Shown here one piece after another: positions 1 through 8,358 of a stretch of DNA of 64,000 nucleotides (its first letter is position 1; each line of letters opens with the position of its first letter). A program made the translations under genes and the position numbers. The stretch is taken from the NCBI RefSeq assembly GCF_024362485.1, contig NZ_CP101456.1:4011091-4075090 (forward strand), written 5' to 3'. The notes below the pieces were generated by a model. The model had not been told where the DNA came from. It did no database searches and saw only the letters and a list, made by a program, of their open reading frames with translations. Origin of the DNA: Natronobeatus ordinarius. Its GTDB lineage: Archaea; Halobacteriota; Halobacteria; Halobacteriales; Natrialbaceae.

Positions 1-1
1 C

Positions 2-265
2 GGCGCCCACAACGGCGAACGGAATTTCGGCGAGCGCCTCGTCAATCCCGACGCGGACGGGACCCTTGCCGACGTCGCGGCCGCCCTCGAGGATGGTCTC
101 GTCCTCGATCCAGCGCCGTTCCTGCCCGGAACGAGCTGTCTCGAGAACGACGACGACGTGACGATCACTATCGGCTGGTCGTTTCCGCCGGAACAGGAGC
201 ACGTCAACGCTGCCCAGGGAACGTCCGTCGAGTTCGACCTTCGGTTCGACGTCGAGCAATGCTGA
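2..265 (+). CDS. Partial SipW-type (TasA/camelysin-like) exported protein, C-terminal end
   Basis: The window opens inside this reading frame; 87 codons are visible before a TGA stop. The visible part is acidic and ends in an amphipathic beta-strand-like stretch (EFDLRFDVEQC) with a terminal Cys and another Cys about 40 residues earlier. A hydrophobic-alternating strand followed by Glu-Gln-Cys at the end is also seen inside the next gene (FEVFAEQC), so the two are probably paralogues. The position directly upstream of a SipW-type signal peptidase suggests a TasA/camelysin-like exported subunit. The N-terminus and signal peptide are outside the window, so the family call rests on context and short similarity only. 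Confidence 0.55.
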   Translation, partial: GAHNGERNFGERLVNPDADGTLADVAAALEDGLVLDPAPFLPGTSCLENDDDVTITIGWSFPPEQEHVNAAQGTSVEFDLRFDVEQC

Positions 266-547
266 TCCACCGCAGCCCTGGACCCCATCGGAGACGGCCG
301 TTCACTCGAGGTCGGCCCCGGACGGCGATTCTGCGCCGTAGTAATCGATCATTACTCCGGTTGAACGTCACGGTAGGTAACACATTCATATCAACCGTCG
401 TGTCGTCGGTGTCGGTGAGCCAGCCGCTCGATACGGGGCGAGTGCTGGGGGAAGAACGATAGATGAGGGGGAAACAACGGAAGACTGGGTTCGCTGGAGG
501 GGACGAACTGACGGAGACCAACACGACGGCTGAGCCACGTCCGCAGC
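266..547. other. Intergenic stretch before the second exported-protein gene
   Basis: About 280 bases with no credible gene. The AT-richer segment near 345-395 (containing gtaatcgatcattactccgg and taggtaacacattcatatc) is a possible promoter area for the following operon. No repeat or RNA gene was recognised. Confidence 0.4.
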
Positions 548-554
548 GGAGGTG
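548..554 (+). promoter_or_regulatory. Shine-Dalgarno GGAGGTG that sets the start of the next gene
   Basis: A strong GGAGGTG lies six bases before the GTG at 561. It overlaps the alternative GTG at 552, so the start at 561 is the better choice. Confidence 0.6.
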
Positions 555-560
555 GATCAC

Positions 561-1628
561 GTGACCGATCGGTCCACCGGGCCGACTCGACGGCAGCTGC
601 TGGGGGCCGTCGCCGGCGTGGGTGCCGTCGGCGCCACCGTCGGTGTGACGGCCGCCCACCTGCACGATCGGGACGGCGGTGCGATCACGATCCAGGCGGG
701 AGCGGTGTCGATCGACGTCGACTGTGGCGCGTGTTTCGAGGCGGACGGATCGATCGGGTTCGAGTTCGGCGACCTCGAGCCCGGAGGCGACGTTCGCCGA
801 GAACCGTTCGCACTTTCTGTCGAGGAGAACCCGGCGCGACTCTGGGTTAAGACGGCGTGTCCACCCGCCGTCGACCCGCTCGGGGACGCCCTGCAGGTGC
901 GACTCCTCCTCGAGCGAACCGACGGGGAAGCGCAGCTCTTCCCCGCAGTAGACGACGCGTTCGGTACCCTCGGTTCACTCAAAGACGAGTTCAGCGATGG
1001 GATTCGACTCGACGATCGTCTCGACGGCCCCTGCCTCTCGAGTGAGGACGAGCTCTCGCTCGTGCTCGAGTACGTACTCCCCGAGGATGCCGACTGGACC
1101 GCCGACCTTCGGACCGAGCTCCGCTTCGAGGTCTTCGCCGAACAGTGCAGGCACGTCTCCGAAGACGACGTCGGCGATCCGTTCGCGGAGGCCACAGGCG
1201 CCTGCCCCGAACTCGAGTGTCCAGCGTGTGAGCCACTCGGAAAACTGGACGTCGTCGGCGACCGACTCGAGCCGGGAACGTACGCCTTCGACGAGCTCTA
1301 CGGCGAGTTCGAAGCCGACGGTCACGTGTACGAACTCGGCGTCCTGACGGCCACGAACAAGGACGATGGTGGCAGTGAGGAGACGATCTGCGCCAGCTTC
1401 AGGCTGCTGAAGGACGGTATCGAGCTGAACGCGCCACCGATCTGCACCGTCGACGTTGCCGGGGGCCCCTCCAGAGAGCCCGGGCCGGCGACCGAGACGT
1501 ACGAGATCGATCCCCCGCTGACGCGCACCACCGAGGAACTCTGCACGGAGAACGGAATCGCAGCGATCAGCAACGTCACGGTGTCCGTCTGCCCCGATGG
1601 GGACGACGACGGGGGTGCTGACTCGTGA
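561..1628 (+). CDS. Exported SipW-type (TasA/camelysin-like) protein
   Basis: A 355-aa exported protein. The N-terminus reads TRRQLLGAVAGVGAVGA, a twin-Arg-like stretch plus hydrophobic core. It is followed by a strand-rich domain beginning near ITIQAGAVSIDVDCGACF. This arrangement is typical of haloarchaeal SipW-dependent precursors, whose mature domains resemble TasA/camelysin fibre subunits. Several cysteines (DCGACF; ELECPACEP near residue 215) could form disulfides or bind metal. The GTG at 561 is chosen over GTG 552 because GGAGGTG precedes it at the right distance. The stop overlaps the GTG of the peptidase gene (GTGA), so the two are translationally coupled. The subunit role is inferred from the peptidase neighbour and the signal type; the sequence does not prove fibre formation. 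Confidence 0.6.
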   Translation: MTDRSTGPTRRQLLGAVAGVGAVGATVGVTAAHLHDRDGGAITIQAGAVSIDVDCGACFEADGSIGFEFGDLEPGGDVRREPFALSVEENPARLWVKTACPPAVDPLGDALQVRLLLERTDGEAQLFPAVDDAFGTLGSLKDEFSDGIRLDDRLDGPCLSSEDELSLVLEYVLPEDADWTADLRTELRFEVFAEQCRHVSEDDVGDPFAEATGACPELECPACEPLGKLDVVGDRLEPGTYAFDELYGEFEADGHVYELGVLTATNKDDGGSEETICASFRLLKDGIELNAPPICTVDVAGGPSREPGPATETYEIDPPLTRTTEELCTENGIAAISNVTVSVCPDGDDDGGADS

Positions 1629-2641
1629 ACTACCGACGGATCGCGAGCGTGCTCGGCTTCGTCGTTCTGCTCGTGCTGGTGACCCCGTTTCTCGTGTACG
1701 CGGTCCCCGGAGCGATCGGGGCCGACCACAGTTTCGTCGTCCTCTCGGGGAGCATGGAGCCGGAGCTCTCGCCTGGCGACGTCGTGATCGTCGAGGAGAC
1801 CGATCCGTCGACGGTCGAAACGGGTGACGTCGTGACGTTCGTCCGCGAGGGAGAGGGTGCACCGGTCACGCACCGGGTGATCGGCGTCGAGGAGCGAAAC
1901 GGCAACGTCGCGTTCGAGACGCAGGGCGACGCGAACCCGGAGCCGGATTCGGGACTCGTCCCGGGAGAGAATCTCGTCGGTGCTGTCGTCCTCACGATCC
2001 CACTCATCGGGCACGTCATCCAGTTTGGGAGCACGACAGAAGGGCTCGTACTGCTCGTCGGCCTGCCTATCGGGCTGTTGGTGCTATCAGAGCTCTGGGC
2101 GGTTATGAGCGCTGTCAAAGACGACTCGAGCACGGACGAAGCGGCCCGATCCGACAGTGGTTCAGCCGAGGGCAACGCCGCGAGCACGGAGGCGGAAGAC
2201 GAGATCAGCGTTCACGTAACGGATCTGACGACCACACTCGGCGTCCTGGCGCTGGTGGCACCGTACACCATCTACGTCGCACTTCAGTTGCAGACGACGA
2301 TCGCGATCACCGCCGCGTTTGCGGCGAGCCTTTCGGCGCTCGGACTCGGCGCCGTGTGGCTCTCGGCACGACTCACGGGAGACCGCGGAGGAAAATCGAC
2401 GGCTGCCGACTCCTCGAGTGAGACGCCCGACGCGGCGACTCCGAAAGCCGGCAGCGAACCCGCGCTGGAACCGGGACGATCCGATTCGGTCGGCGAACGC
2501 GCGGTCACCGTCTCCCCGGAGTCGGAGACGGGAGTTTCGCTCGAGAACGGATCGTCGGAGCCGATCGCCGGCACCGCAGCGCACAGAGCTGAGCCAGCTT
2601 CCGGTGGCGATTCGGAGACCCAGGGAGGTGAGCGAGAATGA
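1625..2641 (+). CDS. Signal peptidase I, SipW/archaeal S26B type
   Basis: A membrane-bound serine protease of 338 aa that should cleave exported precursors. Residues 9-31 form an N-terminal membrane anchor. The active-site box FVVLSGSMEPEL places the nucleophile at Ser43, and THRVIGV places the second catalytic residue at His83. Archaeal and SipW-type enzymes use Ser/His where bacterial LepB uses Ser/Lys. GDANPEPD supplies the acidic residues of the last conserved box. Two further hydrophobic pairs follow (about 120-155 and 205-250). The Ser/Asp/Glu-rich tail of roughly 90 residues is unusual for the family. GTGA and ATGA overlaps tie it to both neighbours, and both flanks encode SipW-type precursors, so these are its likely substrates. 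Confidence 0.85.
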   Translation: MNYRRIASVLGFVVLLVLVTPFLVYAVPGAIGADHSFVVLSGSMEPELSPGDVVIVEETDPSTVETGDVVTFVREGEGAPVTHRVIGVEERNGNVAFETQGDANPEPDSGLVPGENLVGAVVLTIPLIGHVIQFGSTTEGLVLLVGLPIGLLVLSELWAVMSAVKDDSSTDEAARSDSGSAEGNAASTEAEDEISVHVTDLTTTLGVLALVAPYTIYVALQLQTTIAITAAFAASLSALGLGAVWLSARLTGDRGGKSTAADSSSETPDAATPKAGSEPALEPGRSDSVGERAVTVSPESETGVSLENGSSEPIAGTAAHRAEPASGGDSETQGGERE

Positions 2642-3414
2642 ACCTGGCTACCAGGGGAGCTGTGGTCGTGGTCTGTCTCGTCGTCGTCTCGAGCGCGTTC
2701 GTCGGCGCGTTTGGAACCGTCGCGTTATTTACCGATGCAGAACGCGCATCCGGCGAGTTTTCGACCGCCGAGAACTATGGCGACGCCGTCACGACGGTCA
2801 ACTCGTCCGACCTGATCCATGGTGACTCCGGTATGATCGAAGACGGAGCGACGGCCGGGGATAACGAGACAGCCGTATCCGAGTCGGACGAGGACGAAGC
2901 AGACGCCGCCAGCGAGGACGGAGCGAACGAGGCGGATGAAGAACTCGAGGACGGACCGGATGGGGACGACGCAGACGAGGCGGACGCAGACGAAACAACC
3001 ACGGACGAGGACTCTGGAGACGACTCGGAGGAAGAGTCAGAGACGGACAACTCAGAGGAAGAATCCGAAGCTGACGACTCAGATGAGGAATCTGAAACCG
3101 ACGACTCGGAGGAAGAATCCGAAGCTGACGACTCAGATGAGGAATCTGAAACCGACGACTCGGAGGAAGAATCCGAAGCTGACGACTCAGATGAGGAATC
3201 TGAAACCGACGACTCGGAGGAAGAATCCGAAGCTGACGACTCGGAGGAAGAATCCGAAGCTGACGACTCGGAGGAAGAATCCGAAGCTGACGACTCGGAG
3301 GAAGAATCCGAAGCTGACGACTCGGAGGAAGAATCCGAAGCTGACGACTCGGAGGAAGAATCCGAAGCTGACGACTCAGATGAGGAATCTGAAACCGACG
3401 ACGCAGACGAGTAA
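2638..3414 (+). CDS. SipW-type exported protein with a 14-unit Asp/Glu/Ser nonapeptide repeat
   Basis: A 258-aa protein. An N-terminal hydrophobic segment (about 7-28) is followed by VALFTDAERASGEF, the form of a SipW-dependent cleavage region. Only about 80 residues of ordinary mature sequence follow, then an acidic linker. From residue 132 to the end the protein is a tandem array of nine-residue units alternating EESEADDSE, EESEADDSD and EESETDDSE. No membrane anchor or sorting motif follows the repeat. The start ATG overlaps the peptidase stop (ATGA), so the protein is made with its probable processing enzyme. The repeat should be extremely acidic and disordered, possibly binding cations or acting as a stalk. 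Its function is unknown. Confidence 0.75.
   Translation: MNLATRGAVVVVCLVVVSSAFVGAFGTVALFTDAERASGEFSTAENYGDAVTTVNSSDLIHGDSGMIEDGATAGDNETAVSESDEDEADAASEDGANEADEELEDGPDGDDADEADADETTTDEDSGDDSEEESETDNSEEESEADDSDEESETDDSEEESEADDSDEESETDDSEEESEADDSDEESETDDSEEESEADDSEEESEADDSEEESEADDSEEESEADDSEEESEADDSEEESEADDSDEESETDDADE
3031..3408 (+). repeat. Fourteen tandem 27-bp coding repeats
   Basis: The DNA unit is close to gaagaatccgaagctgacga plus ctcggag. The units fall into three near-identical 54-bp double units, then single units, then a final double unit. Base-level identity between units is higher than the protein needs, which points to recent slippage or unequal recombination. Confidence 0.9.
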
Positions 3415-3468
3415 TCGAGTAGGGTGTAGCGCAGCCGTCGCCTATTCACTGCGGGGAGAACGTCACGC

Positions 3469-4554
3469 TCACGGACTGTGCTTGCCCTCGAGCACGGCCT
3501 CGAGCGCGTCCATCGTCTGTTCGACAAGTTCGACGCGGGCGTTGTGCCCCATGTGTCCGACGCGGAGGATCTCGTCCTCGAGATCGACCAGTCCCGTCGA
3601 GAGGACGATGCCGTGCTCCTCGAGCAGCCGTTCTTGCAACTCGCCGGCCCGACCCTCGACGTGCAGCGCCGTGACCGTCGGTGAGGCGAGCGTCTCGTCG
3701 TCGGGATACAGCTCGAGGCCGAGTTCACGGGCACGCTCACGACACAGCGCCGCCGCCTCCTCGTGGCGGGCGTAGACGTTCTCGAGGCCTTCCTCTAAGA
3801 GGAGCTCGGTCGCGGCGTCGAGCGCGAGCAGGTTCGACGGCAGGTGGGTGTACGGGAACCACTCCGCGTCGGCCGCACCGCGCCAGGGCGCGAGGTCGGC
3901 GTAGTACGACCGGGTGTCGAACGACTCGATCTGCTCCCAGGCGCGATCGCTCACCGAGCACACCGTCAGTCCCGGCGGCGCGCTGAAACACTTCTGGGTC
4001 GCGCCGATGGGGACGTCGATCCGCTCGACCGGAACCGGCGCCCCGCCGAGCGAGGAGACGGCGTCGACGACACTGAGCACGTCGTGGGCCTCGAGCAGGT
4101 CGAGGACTGGCTCGAGGTCGTTCAGGGTACCAGTCGGCGTCTCGCAATGGACCATCGTCGCGACCGCGAACTCCGACGCCTCGAGTTCGGCTTCGACTCG
4201 CTCGAGGTCGTACCCCCCGGTAGACAGCGACGAGCAAACCACGGGCTCGCCGCCGTACAGTTCGACGAAGTCGGCGAATCCCTCGCCGTAGAGCCCGTTG
4301 GCGATGCAGAGGACGCGGTCACCCTCATCGACGAGCGAGGCGACGGCGGCCTCGAGCCCGAGGATGCCCTCGCCGCCGAGGATCAGGATCTCGTCCTCGC
4401 CGTAAACGGCCTCGAGTTTCCCCTGGAGCTCCCGGTAGAAGTCGAAAAACGCCGACTCGACGTCGGGGTTCGGGGTCACGTCGCTCATCCGTTCGCGAAT
4501 CGCCGCCGGCACCTCCGTCGGACCGGGCGTCATGCGCAGTCGGTGGTCGGTCAT
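3469..4554 (-). CDS. PLP-dependent aminotransferase, alanine-glyoxylate/serine-pyruvate (class V) family
   Basis: A cytosolic class V aminotransferase of 361 aa, the normal family length. The N-terminus MTPGPTEVP is the usual opening of this family. Asp164 in VVDAVSS would pair with the PLP pyridine nitrogen, and Lys188 in GATQKCFSAPPG is the Schiff-base lysine. Members convert alanine or serine with glyoxylate or pyruvate; some haloarchaeal members may act on aspartate or phosphonates. The substrate cannot be read from sequence alone. It is convergent with the acidic repeat gene and monocistronic. The start codon is the only ATG consistent with the family N-terminus. Confidence 0.85.
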   Translation of the reverse strand: MTDHRLRMTPGPTEVPAAIRERMSDVTPNPDVESAFFDFYRELQGKLEAVYGEDEILILGGEGILGLEAAVASLVDEGDRVLCIANGLYGEGFADFVELYGGEPVVCSSLSTGGYDLERVEAELEASEFAVATMVHCETPTGTLNDLEPVLDLLEAHDVLSVVDAVSSLGGAPVPVERIDVPIGATQKCFSAPPGLTVCSVSDRAWEQIESFDTRSYYADLAPWRGAADAEWFPYTHLPSNLLALDAATELLLEEGLENVYARHEEAAALCRERARELGLELYPDDETLASPTVTALHVEGRAGELQERLLEEHGIVLSTGLVDLEDEILRVGHMGHNARVELVEQTMDALEAVLEGKHSP

Positions 4555-4710
4555 AGCCGAGAGGCCGCGGCGAGGGTGTATAAAACCGCCGTGAATCGTC
4601 GAAGCCGGCCGAGGCGGCGCTCGAGGTAAGTAACTGTTTGGGTTCGTTTCATCGCCGGCGAATACCCTATCGAATTATTATTGGAATTTGTGAAAGGGAC
4701 ACACGCTACA

Positions 4711-6144
4711 ATGAAATTCACGAGACGGAAACTGATGCAGGGAATCGGTGGAACGGGTGCGACGCTCGCGTTCGCTGGGATCGCGAGTGCTGACGAACAC
4801 GACCAGCAAGTCCAGTACATCGTCATCGGTGGCAACGGCGTCAGCCGACGACTCGAGCGCGCCGGCTTCGACGTCGTGCAGGAACTCGCCGGCGGCCAGG
4901 TCTTCGTCGCCTACGGCCCGGCAGGAGCCGATCCGGCGTCGATACGAGGCGTAACCCACGCCGCGGAAGGCGCACGGTTTCGACTCGAGGAACCCGGACT
5001 CGAGGATGGCGTCACGGAGGCGAGCGTGGAATTGCCGGCGTTCTACGAGGAGTACCTCTGGGACAAACAGGTCACAGAATCACTCGAAGCGAACGAGTAT
5101 GCAACGGGCGAAGCTCAACAAATCGCGATCGTCGATACCGGGATCGACTACGCCCATCCCGAACTCGTGCCGAACCTCGATGAAGACGCCGGACGGCTGT
5201 TCAGGGAAGGAGAGATCCGCGAGGGTGAATGCGAGGTCGTGGTGCCCGACGATTACGGTGCTCCGACGGAGTTGACGACCGAGGAGTTCCACGTCGCCGA
5301 CGAACAGCAGGGCCACGGCACGCACGTTGCGGGGATCGCCGCCGCTGCCGACGGGGATGGCGTGATCGGCACCGCACCCGACGCGACGCTCACCTCGCTT
5401 CGCGTCTTCTGGTGGGATCTGGTGCCGGACGAAGAGGCGGGGGAACTGGTGCCGGCGGCCGTCACGACGAGCGGTGACGTCCTGACCGCGATCGACTACG
5501 CCGCGAGCGAGGGGCACGACGTGGCGAACCTCAGCCTCGGCACGGCCCCGCTCCCGCCCCAGCTGAACGGCGAGACGTTCGTCCGGGCGTACAAACTGGT
5601 CGTCGAACACGCCGTCCAGCAGGGGACGGTGATCGCCGCGAGCGCGGGGAACGCCGAGACGAACCTCCAGCAGGGCGGCCTGTTCAGCCTCCCGAACAGC
5701 ATCCGTGGCGCGATGAGCGTGAGCGCGACCGGGCCGAACGACGAGCTCTCGTTCTACTCGAACTACGGGACGAACGAGATCGACGTCGGCGCGCCGGGTG
5801 GCGGATACGAAACGCTGGAGAAGACGGTCGTCGAAGATCCCGAAGAGGTCGACTGGCCGTTCCCGACCAACCTCGTGTTCTCTGCGACCTCCCTTCGTGT
5901 CGAAGGAGCGCTCTACGGCTGGAAGGCTGGCACCTCGATGGCTGCCCCACAGGTCGCCGGACTCGTCGCGCTCGTGCGCGAACTCGAGCCCGAGGCGAAC
6001 GCGCGGCAGGTCGAATCCGCCATCAAGGCGGGTGCCGAGGGGGCGACCGGGAGAAGTGACGCTGCGCTCGGTGCCGGTCGGATCAGCGCACTGAAGACAG
6101 TCGAGGATCTCGACGGAGACGGCCCAGGCGGCAGCAGTCGGTAA
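4711..6144 (+). CDS. Tat-exported subtilisin-like serine protease (S8, halolysin-like)
   Basis: A secreted protease of 477 aa. The N-terminus has a twin-arginine signal (TRRKLMQGIGGTGATLA), so it is probably exported folded, as known halolysins are. A propeptide-like region runs to about residue 115. The catalytic domain then shows Asp142 in IVDTGIDYAHP, His202 in GHGTHVAG, the oxyanion Asn314 in SAGN, and Ser409 in GTSMAAPQVAG. Unlike classical halolysins there is no long C-terminal extension; the protein ends about 20 residues past the S8 fold. The ATG at 4711 is preferred over an in-frame TTG at 4681 because it directly precedes the Tat motif. An AT-rich box (attattattgg, about 4674-4684) lies at promoter distance. 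Confidence 0.92.
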   Translation: MKFTRRKLMQGIGGTGATLAFAGIASADEHDQQVQYIVIGGNGVSRRLERAGFDVVQELAGGQVFVAYGPAGADPASIRGVTHAAEGARFRLEEPGLEDGVTEASVELPAFYEEYLWDKQVTESLEANEYATGEAQQIAIVDTGIDYAHPELVPNLDEDAGRLFREGEIREGECEVVVPDDYGAPTELTTEEFHVADEQQGHGTHVAGIAAAADGDGVIGTAPDATLTSLRVFWWDLVPDEEAGELVPAAVTTSGDVLTAIDYAASEGHDVANLSLGTAPLPPQLNGETFVRAYKLVVEHAVQQGTVIAASAGNAETNLQQGGLFSLPNSIRGAMSVSATGPNDELSFYSNYGTNEIDVGAPGGGYETLEKTVVEDPEEVDWPFPTNLVFSATSLRVEGALYGWKAGTSMAAPQVAGLVALVRELEPEANARQVESAIKAGAEGATGRSDAALGAGRISALKTVEDLDGDGPGGSSR

Positions 6145-6217
6145 CGATCGACCAACCGGCTTCAGATCGCTCGCTCGAGCGACAACGTTTAGCCCCTTTA
6201 GAAAGACAGCTCAGTTG

Positions 6218-6997
6218 ATGCGCTCGCGTCGACTTTCGATCTTCCTCTGTCTTCTCGCCGTCGTCGTCCTCGCGGGCTGTACGTTCGCCGAGACGCCGTC
6301 CGACGAGCCCGATCCCGACGAACTCTGGGAGCGGACGTTCGTCTACGACGAGCGTCTCGAGGACGTCACCGGCGAGCGAACGAGTGAAGCCACGACCAAC
6401 GGCGAAACGGTGTCCGAAACGGTCCGCGTCCACGAACGACCGTTCGTCGACTACCGCACGGAGGTACTCGACTCGTCGAACTTCGATCGGGAAGGCGACG
6501 TCTACGTCTCGAACGCGACGATCACGTGGTGGTACGACGAGGGGGCGAACGCCGCAAGCTACTTCCAGCCCGACGAGCCGTTCGGGAGCGAGGCGGTCCG
6601 GGACGCCCGGGCCGAGCAGGCCGCCGAGCAGCGCGACCTCGTGGTCCTCGAGTACGACGGGACGGAGACGGTCGCCGACCGCGAGGCCCACGTCCTCGTC
6701 GTCGAGGCGCGAAACGAGAGCGTCGCCGACGGAATCAGTCTCCTCGTCGGTGACACCGAGTTCGTCTACGCCCTCGAGACGGTCGATCCGACCGAGAGCG
6801 TCGGCGCCACGGAGGCACGGGTCTGGCTCGACGCCGAGTTCGGCTATCCGCTGAAAGAGGAGGTCGTTTTCGACGTCCCAGGCGAGGAGCCGTATCGCTA
6901 CACCGAACGATTCGAGACGGTGTCGTTCAACGACGGCCTCGAGGACGAGCAGTTCGCCTTCGAGCCGCCCGCGGATGCCACGGTCGAGGAGTGGTGA
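6218..6997 (+). CDS. Membrane lipoprotein, LolA-like beta-rich domain
   Basis: A 259-aa lipoprotein. The signal peptide ends in the lipobox VVLAGC with Cys21 as the lipidated residue, so it should sit on the outer face of the membrane. The mature part is a strand-rich domain of the type annotated in haloarchaea as outer membrane lipoprotein-sorting or LolA-like, although archaea have no outer membrane. Features include repeated Glu/Val strands, TWWYDEGANAASYF, and a C-terminal FAFEPPADATVEEW typical of the end of such folds. Translation starts at ATG 6218; a TTG just before it is less likely. The gene lies alone between the subtilase and the methyltransferase. The function is unknown; binding of lipid or another hydrophobic ligand is possible. 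Confidence 0.65.
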   Translation: MRSRRLSIFLCLLAVVVLAGCTFAETPSDEPDPDELWERTFVYDERLEDVTGERTSEATTNGETVSETVRVHERPFVDYRTEVLDSSNFDREGDVYVSNATITWWYDEGANAASYFQPDEPFGSEAVRDARAEQAAEQRDLVVLEYDGTETVADREAHVLVVEARNESVADGISLLVGDTEFVYALETVDPTESVGATEARVWLDAEFGYPLKEEVVFDVPGEEPYRYTERFETVSFNDGLEDEQFAFEPPADATVEEW

Positions 6998-7077
6998 ACG
7001 GGCTCATACTGACGGTTGGTACTATTTCCCACTGATCACCCCACTGGACAACCACCGGTGCGAGGCGACAACCATCG

Positions 7078-7734
7078 TTAGCACCCGACGAACGACGCGT
7101 CTCGTCGCCGCTGGAGCCGCCCACGAACGAACGGGATCGGCGACGGCACCGGGAAGTCGACCCGTTCGACCTCGAGGACGTCGAACGCGCCGGTGCCCAC
7201 GAACCGTTCGACGGTCCGGCGATCCAGGTTGCAGCCCCCGGCCAGCCGTCGCCACGCCGGATTGAACAGTTCCTGGGTCGCCCCGAGCGGGCCGTCGGCG
7301 TGGACGTGCTCGAGGAAGCGAAACTCGCCGCCGGGTTTGAGGACGCGGGCGACCTCCTCGACGGCACTGTCGGGATCGGCGATCGTACAGAACACCATCG
7401 CCGAGAGGACGACGTCGAAGGCGTCGTCGGGGTAGGGGAGCGACTCCGCCCGCACGTCACGGAGGTCGACCGCGAGACCGACGTCACGAGCGGTCGCTCG
7501 CGCCCGGTTGCGCATGTACGGGTCGGGTTCGATCGCGTGGTACTCGAGGGCATCGGATCGCTCGCGGGCGACGTGAGCGAACATCGCCCCGGTTCCAGTT
7601 CCGATCTCGAGAACGCGTCCGAAGAGGTCGGCTGCGAGCGCCGCTCGCTGGGAAGCGAACAGCGTCCGTTCGGGAACGACCAGATCGTAAATCGATGCGA
7701 CGAACGGGTGGGAAATCTCGGCTCGCTCGGTCAT
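7078..7734 (-). CDS. Class I SAM-dependent methyltransferase
   Basis: A 218-aa Rossmann methyltransferase. Motif I is EIGTGTGAMF at about residues 43-52. An acidic ribose-binding region follows (AIEPDPYMRN), then the DVV(L)SAMVFCTIADP strand and the LKPGGEFRFLEHV strand typical of the UbiE/Methyltransf_11 group. The order and spacing match small-molecule methyltransferases, including menaquinone/ubiquinone-type and arsenite-type relatives. None of the diagnostic cysteines of arsenite enzymes is present. It reads convergent to the lipoprotein gene and appears monocistronic. The acceptor molecule cannot be deduced. Confidence 0.8.
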   Translation of the reverse strand: MTERAEISHPFVASIYDLVVPERTLFASQRAALAADLFGRVLEIGTGTGAMFAHVARERSDALEYHAIEPDPYMRNRARATARDVGLAVDLRDVRAESLPYPDDAFDVVLSAMVFCTIADPDSAVEEVARVLKPGGEFRFLEHVHADGPLGATQELFNPAWRRLAGGCNLDRRTVERFVGTGAFDVLEVERVDFPVPSPIPFVRGRLQRRRDASFVGC

Positions 7735-7998
7735 AGGCGGCTGTAGGAAGGGAAGACGGGTAGTCGTTCGGACCGGGTTCGATGTCGGTTCGTGCTCAGT
7801 CTCGTGGGTAGAGCCCGTGCTCGAAACACGATGGTGTGACCTACCGATCCCGACGAGTTCACTAGCGTTCTCTCATTTCATTAGATCAGAATGATTCTGC
7901 ACGATTCCCAACTCATGTCGCACCTCTTGAAAGAGGAGAGTCTGTCTGATAGTGCTACGTTCTCGGCCATTTGTAATGACAGGTAGGTACGCGTCATA
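7735..7998. other. Gene-free stretch before the toxin-antitoxin pair
   Basis: About 260 bases with no supported gene. GC content falls towards 7860-7998, which marks the left edge of a compositionally different segment. No repeat was recognised. Confidence 0.4.
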
Positions 7999-8008
7999 AC
8001 ATATATGA
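7999..8008 (+). promoter_or_regulatory. TATA-like box for the toxin-antitoxin operon
   Basis: The sequence acatatatga lies about 25-30 bases before the ATG at 8032. This is the spacing expected for a haloarchaeal leaderless transcript, and it argues for a start at 8032 over the in-frame ATG at 8005 that sits inside the box. Confidence 0.4.
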
Positions 8009-8031
8009 CTCTCCCCGTCAAACGTCGCTGT

Positions 8032-8358
8032 ATGAGCGGATCAAGCTACGACAAGACGATTCAGTTCCGTGCCGGAGCCGAAAAAGAGGCCGCGGAACTC
8101 CTCGATGAAATCCACATCGGTGGCATCAACGTGAGCGAGCTCGCCCGCGTCGGGCTAGTCGAAATGCTTCGACAGTCATTAGACGAACAAGACAAGATCG
8201 CGGTGTACGAACGATACAGTCGCGGTGAGATCAGTGAGGACGTGGCCCGTGTCCTTCTCGGTGAGAAACTCAATCGGATGGATGAGGAGAAAGAGTCGTT
8301 CGAGGCGGCTATGGAACGAGACACGTCCGCGTTCTTGACGGGCAGCGATGGCGAGTGA
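8032..8358 (+). CDS. Probable ribbon-helix-helix antitoxin partner
   Basis: A 108-aa protein. The N-terminus (YDKTIQFRAGAEKEAAELL) reads as a beta strand plus helix, followed by a second helix (NVSELARVGLVEML). This is the ribbon-helix-helix layout used for DNA binding by many antitoxins. The C-terminal half is helical and charged (ISEDVARVLLGEKL), similar in style to regions that wrap a toxin. The ATG at 8032 is preferred over the ATG at 8005 because a TATA-like box overlaps the latter. The stop overlaps the next gene by 11 bases, typical for an antitoxin-toxin pair. It would autorepress the operon and neutralise the PIN protein; this is inference from layout. Confidence 0.6.
   Translation: MSGSSYDKTIQFRAGAEKEAAELLDEIHIGGINVSELARVGLVEMLRQSLDEQDKIAVYERYSRGEISEDVARVLLGEKLNRMDEEKESFEAAMERDTSAFLTGSDGE

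Noticed and set aside
3031..3408. CRISPR array considered for the 27-bp repeats
   Set aside because: There are no unique spacers; the units are directly adjacent and in frame within a coding sequence.
2775..3740. Long minus-strand frame over the acidic repeat (Ser-rich)
   Set aside because: It mirrors the repetitive plus-strand gene and continues into the convergent aminotransferase; it has no start signal or family motif.
4681..4710. TTG start ten codons before the subtilase
   Set aside because: The Tat motif is reached directly from ATG 4711, and an AT-rich promoter-like box overlaps the TTG region.
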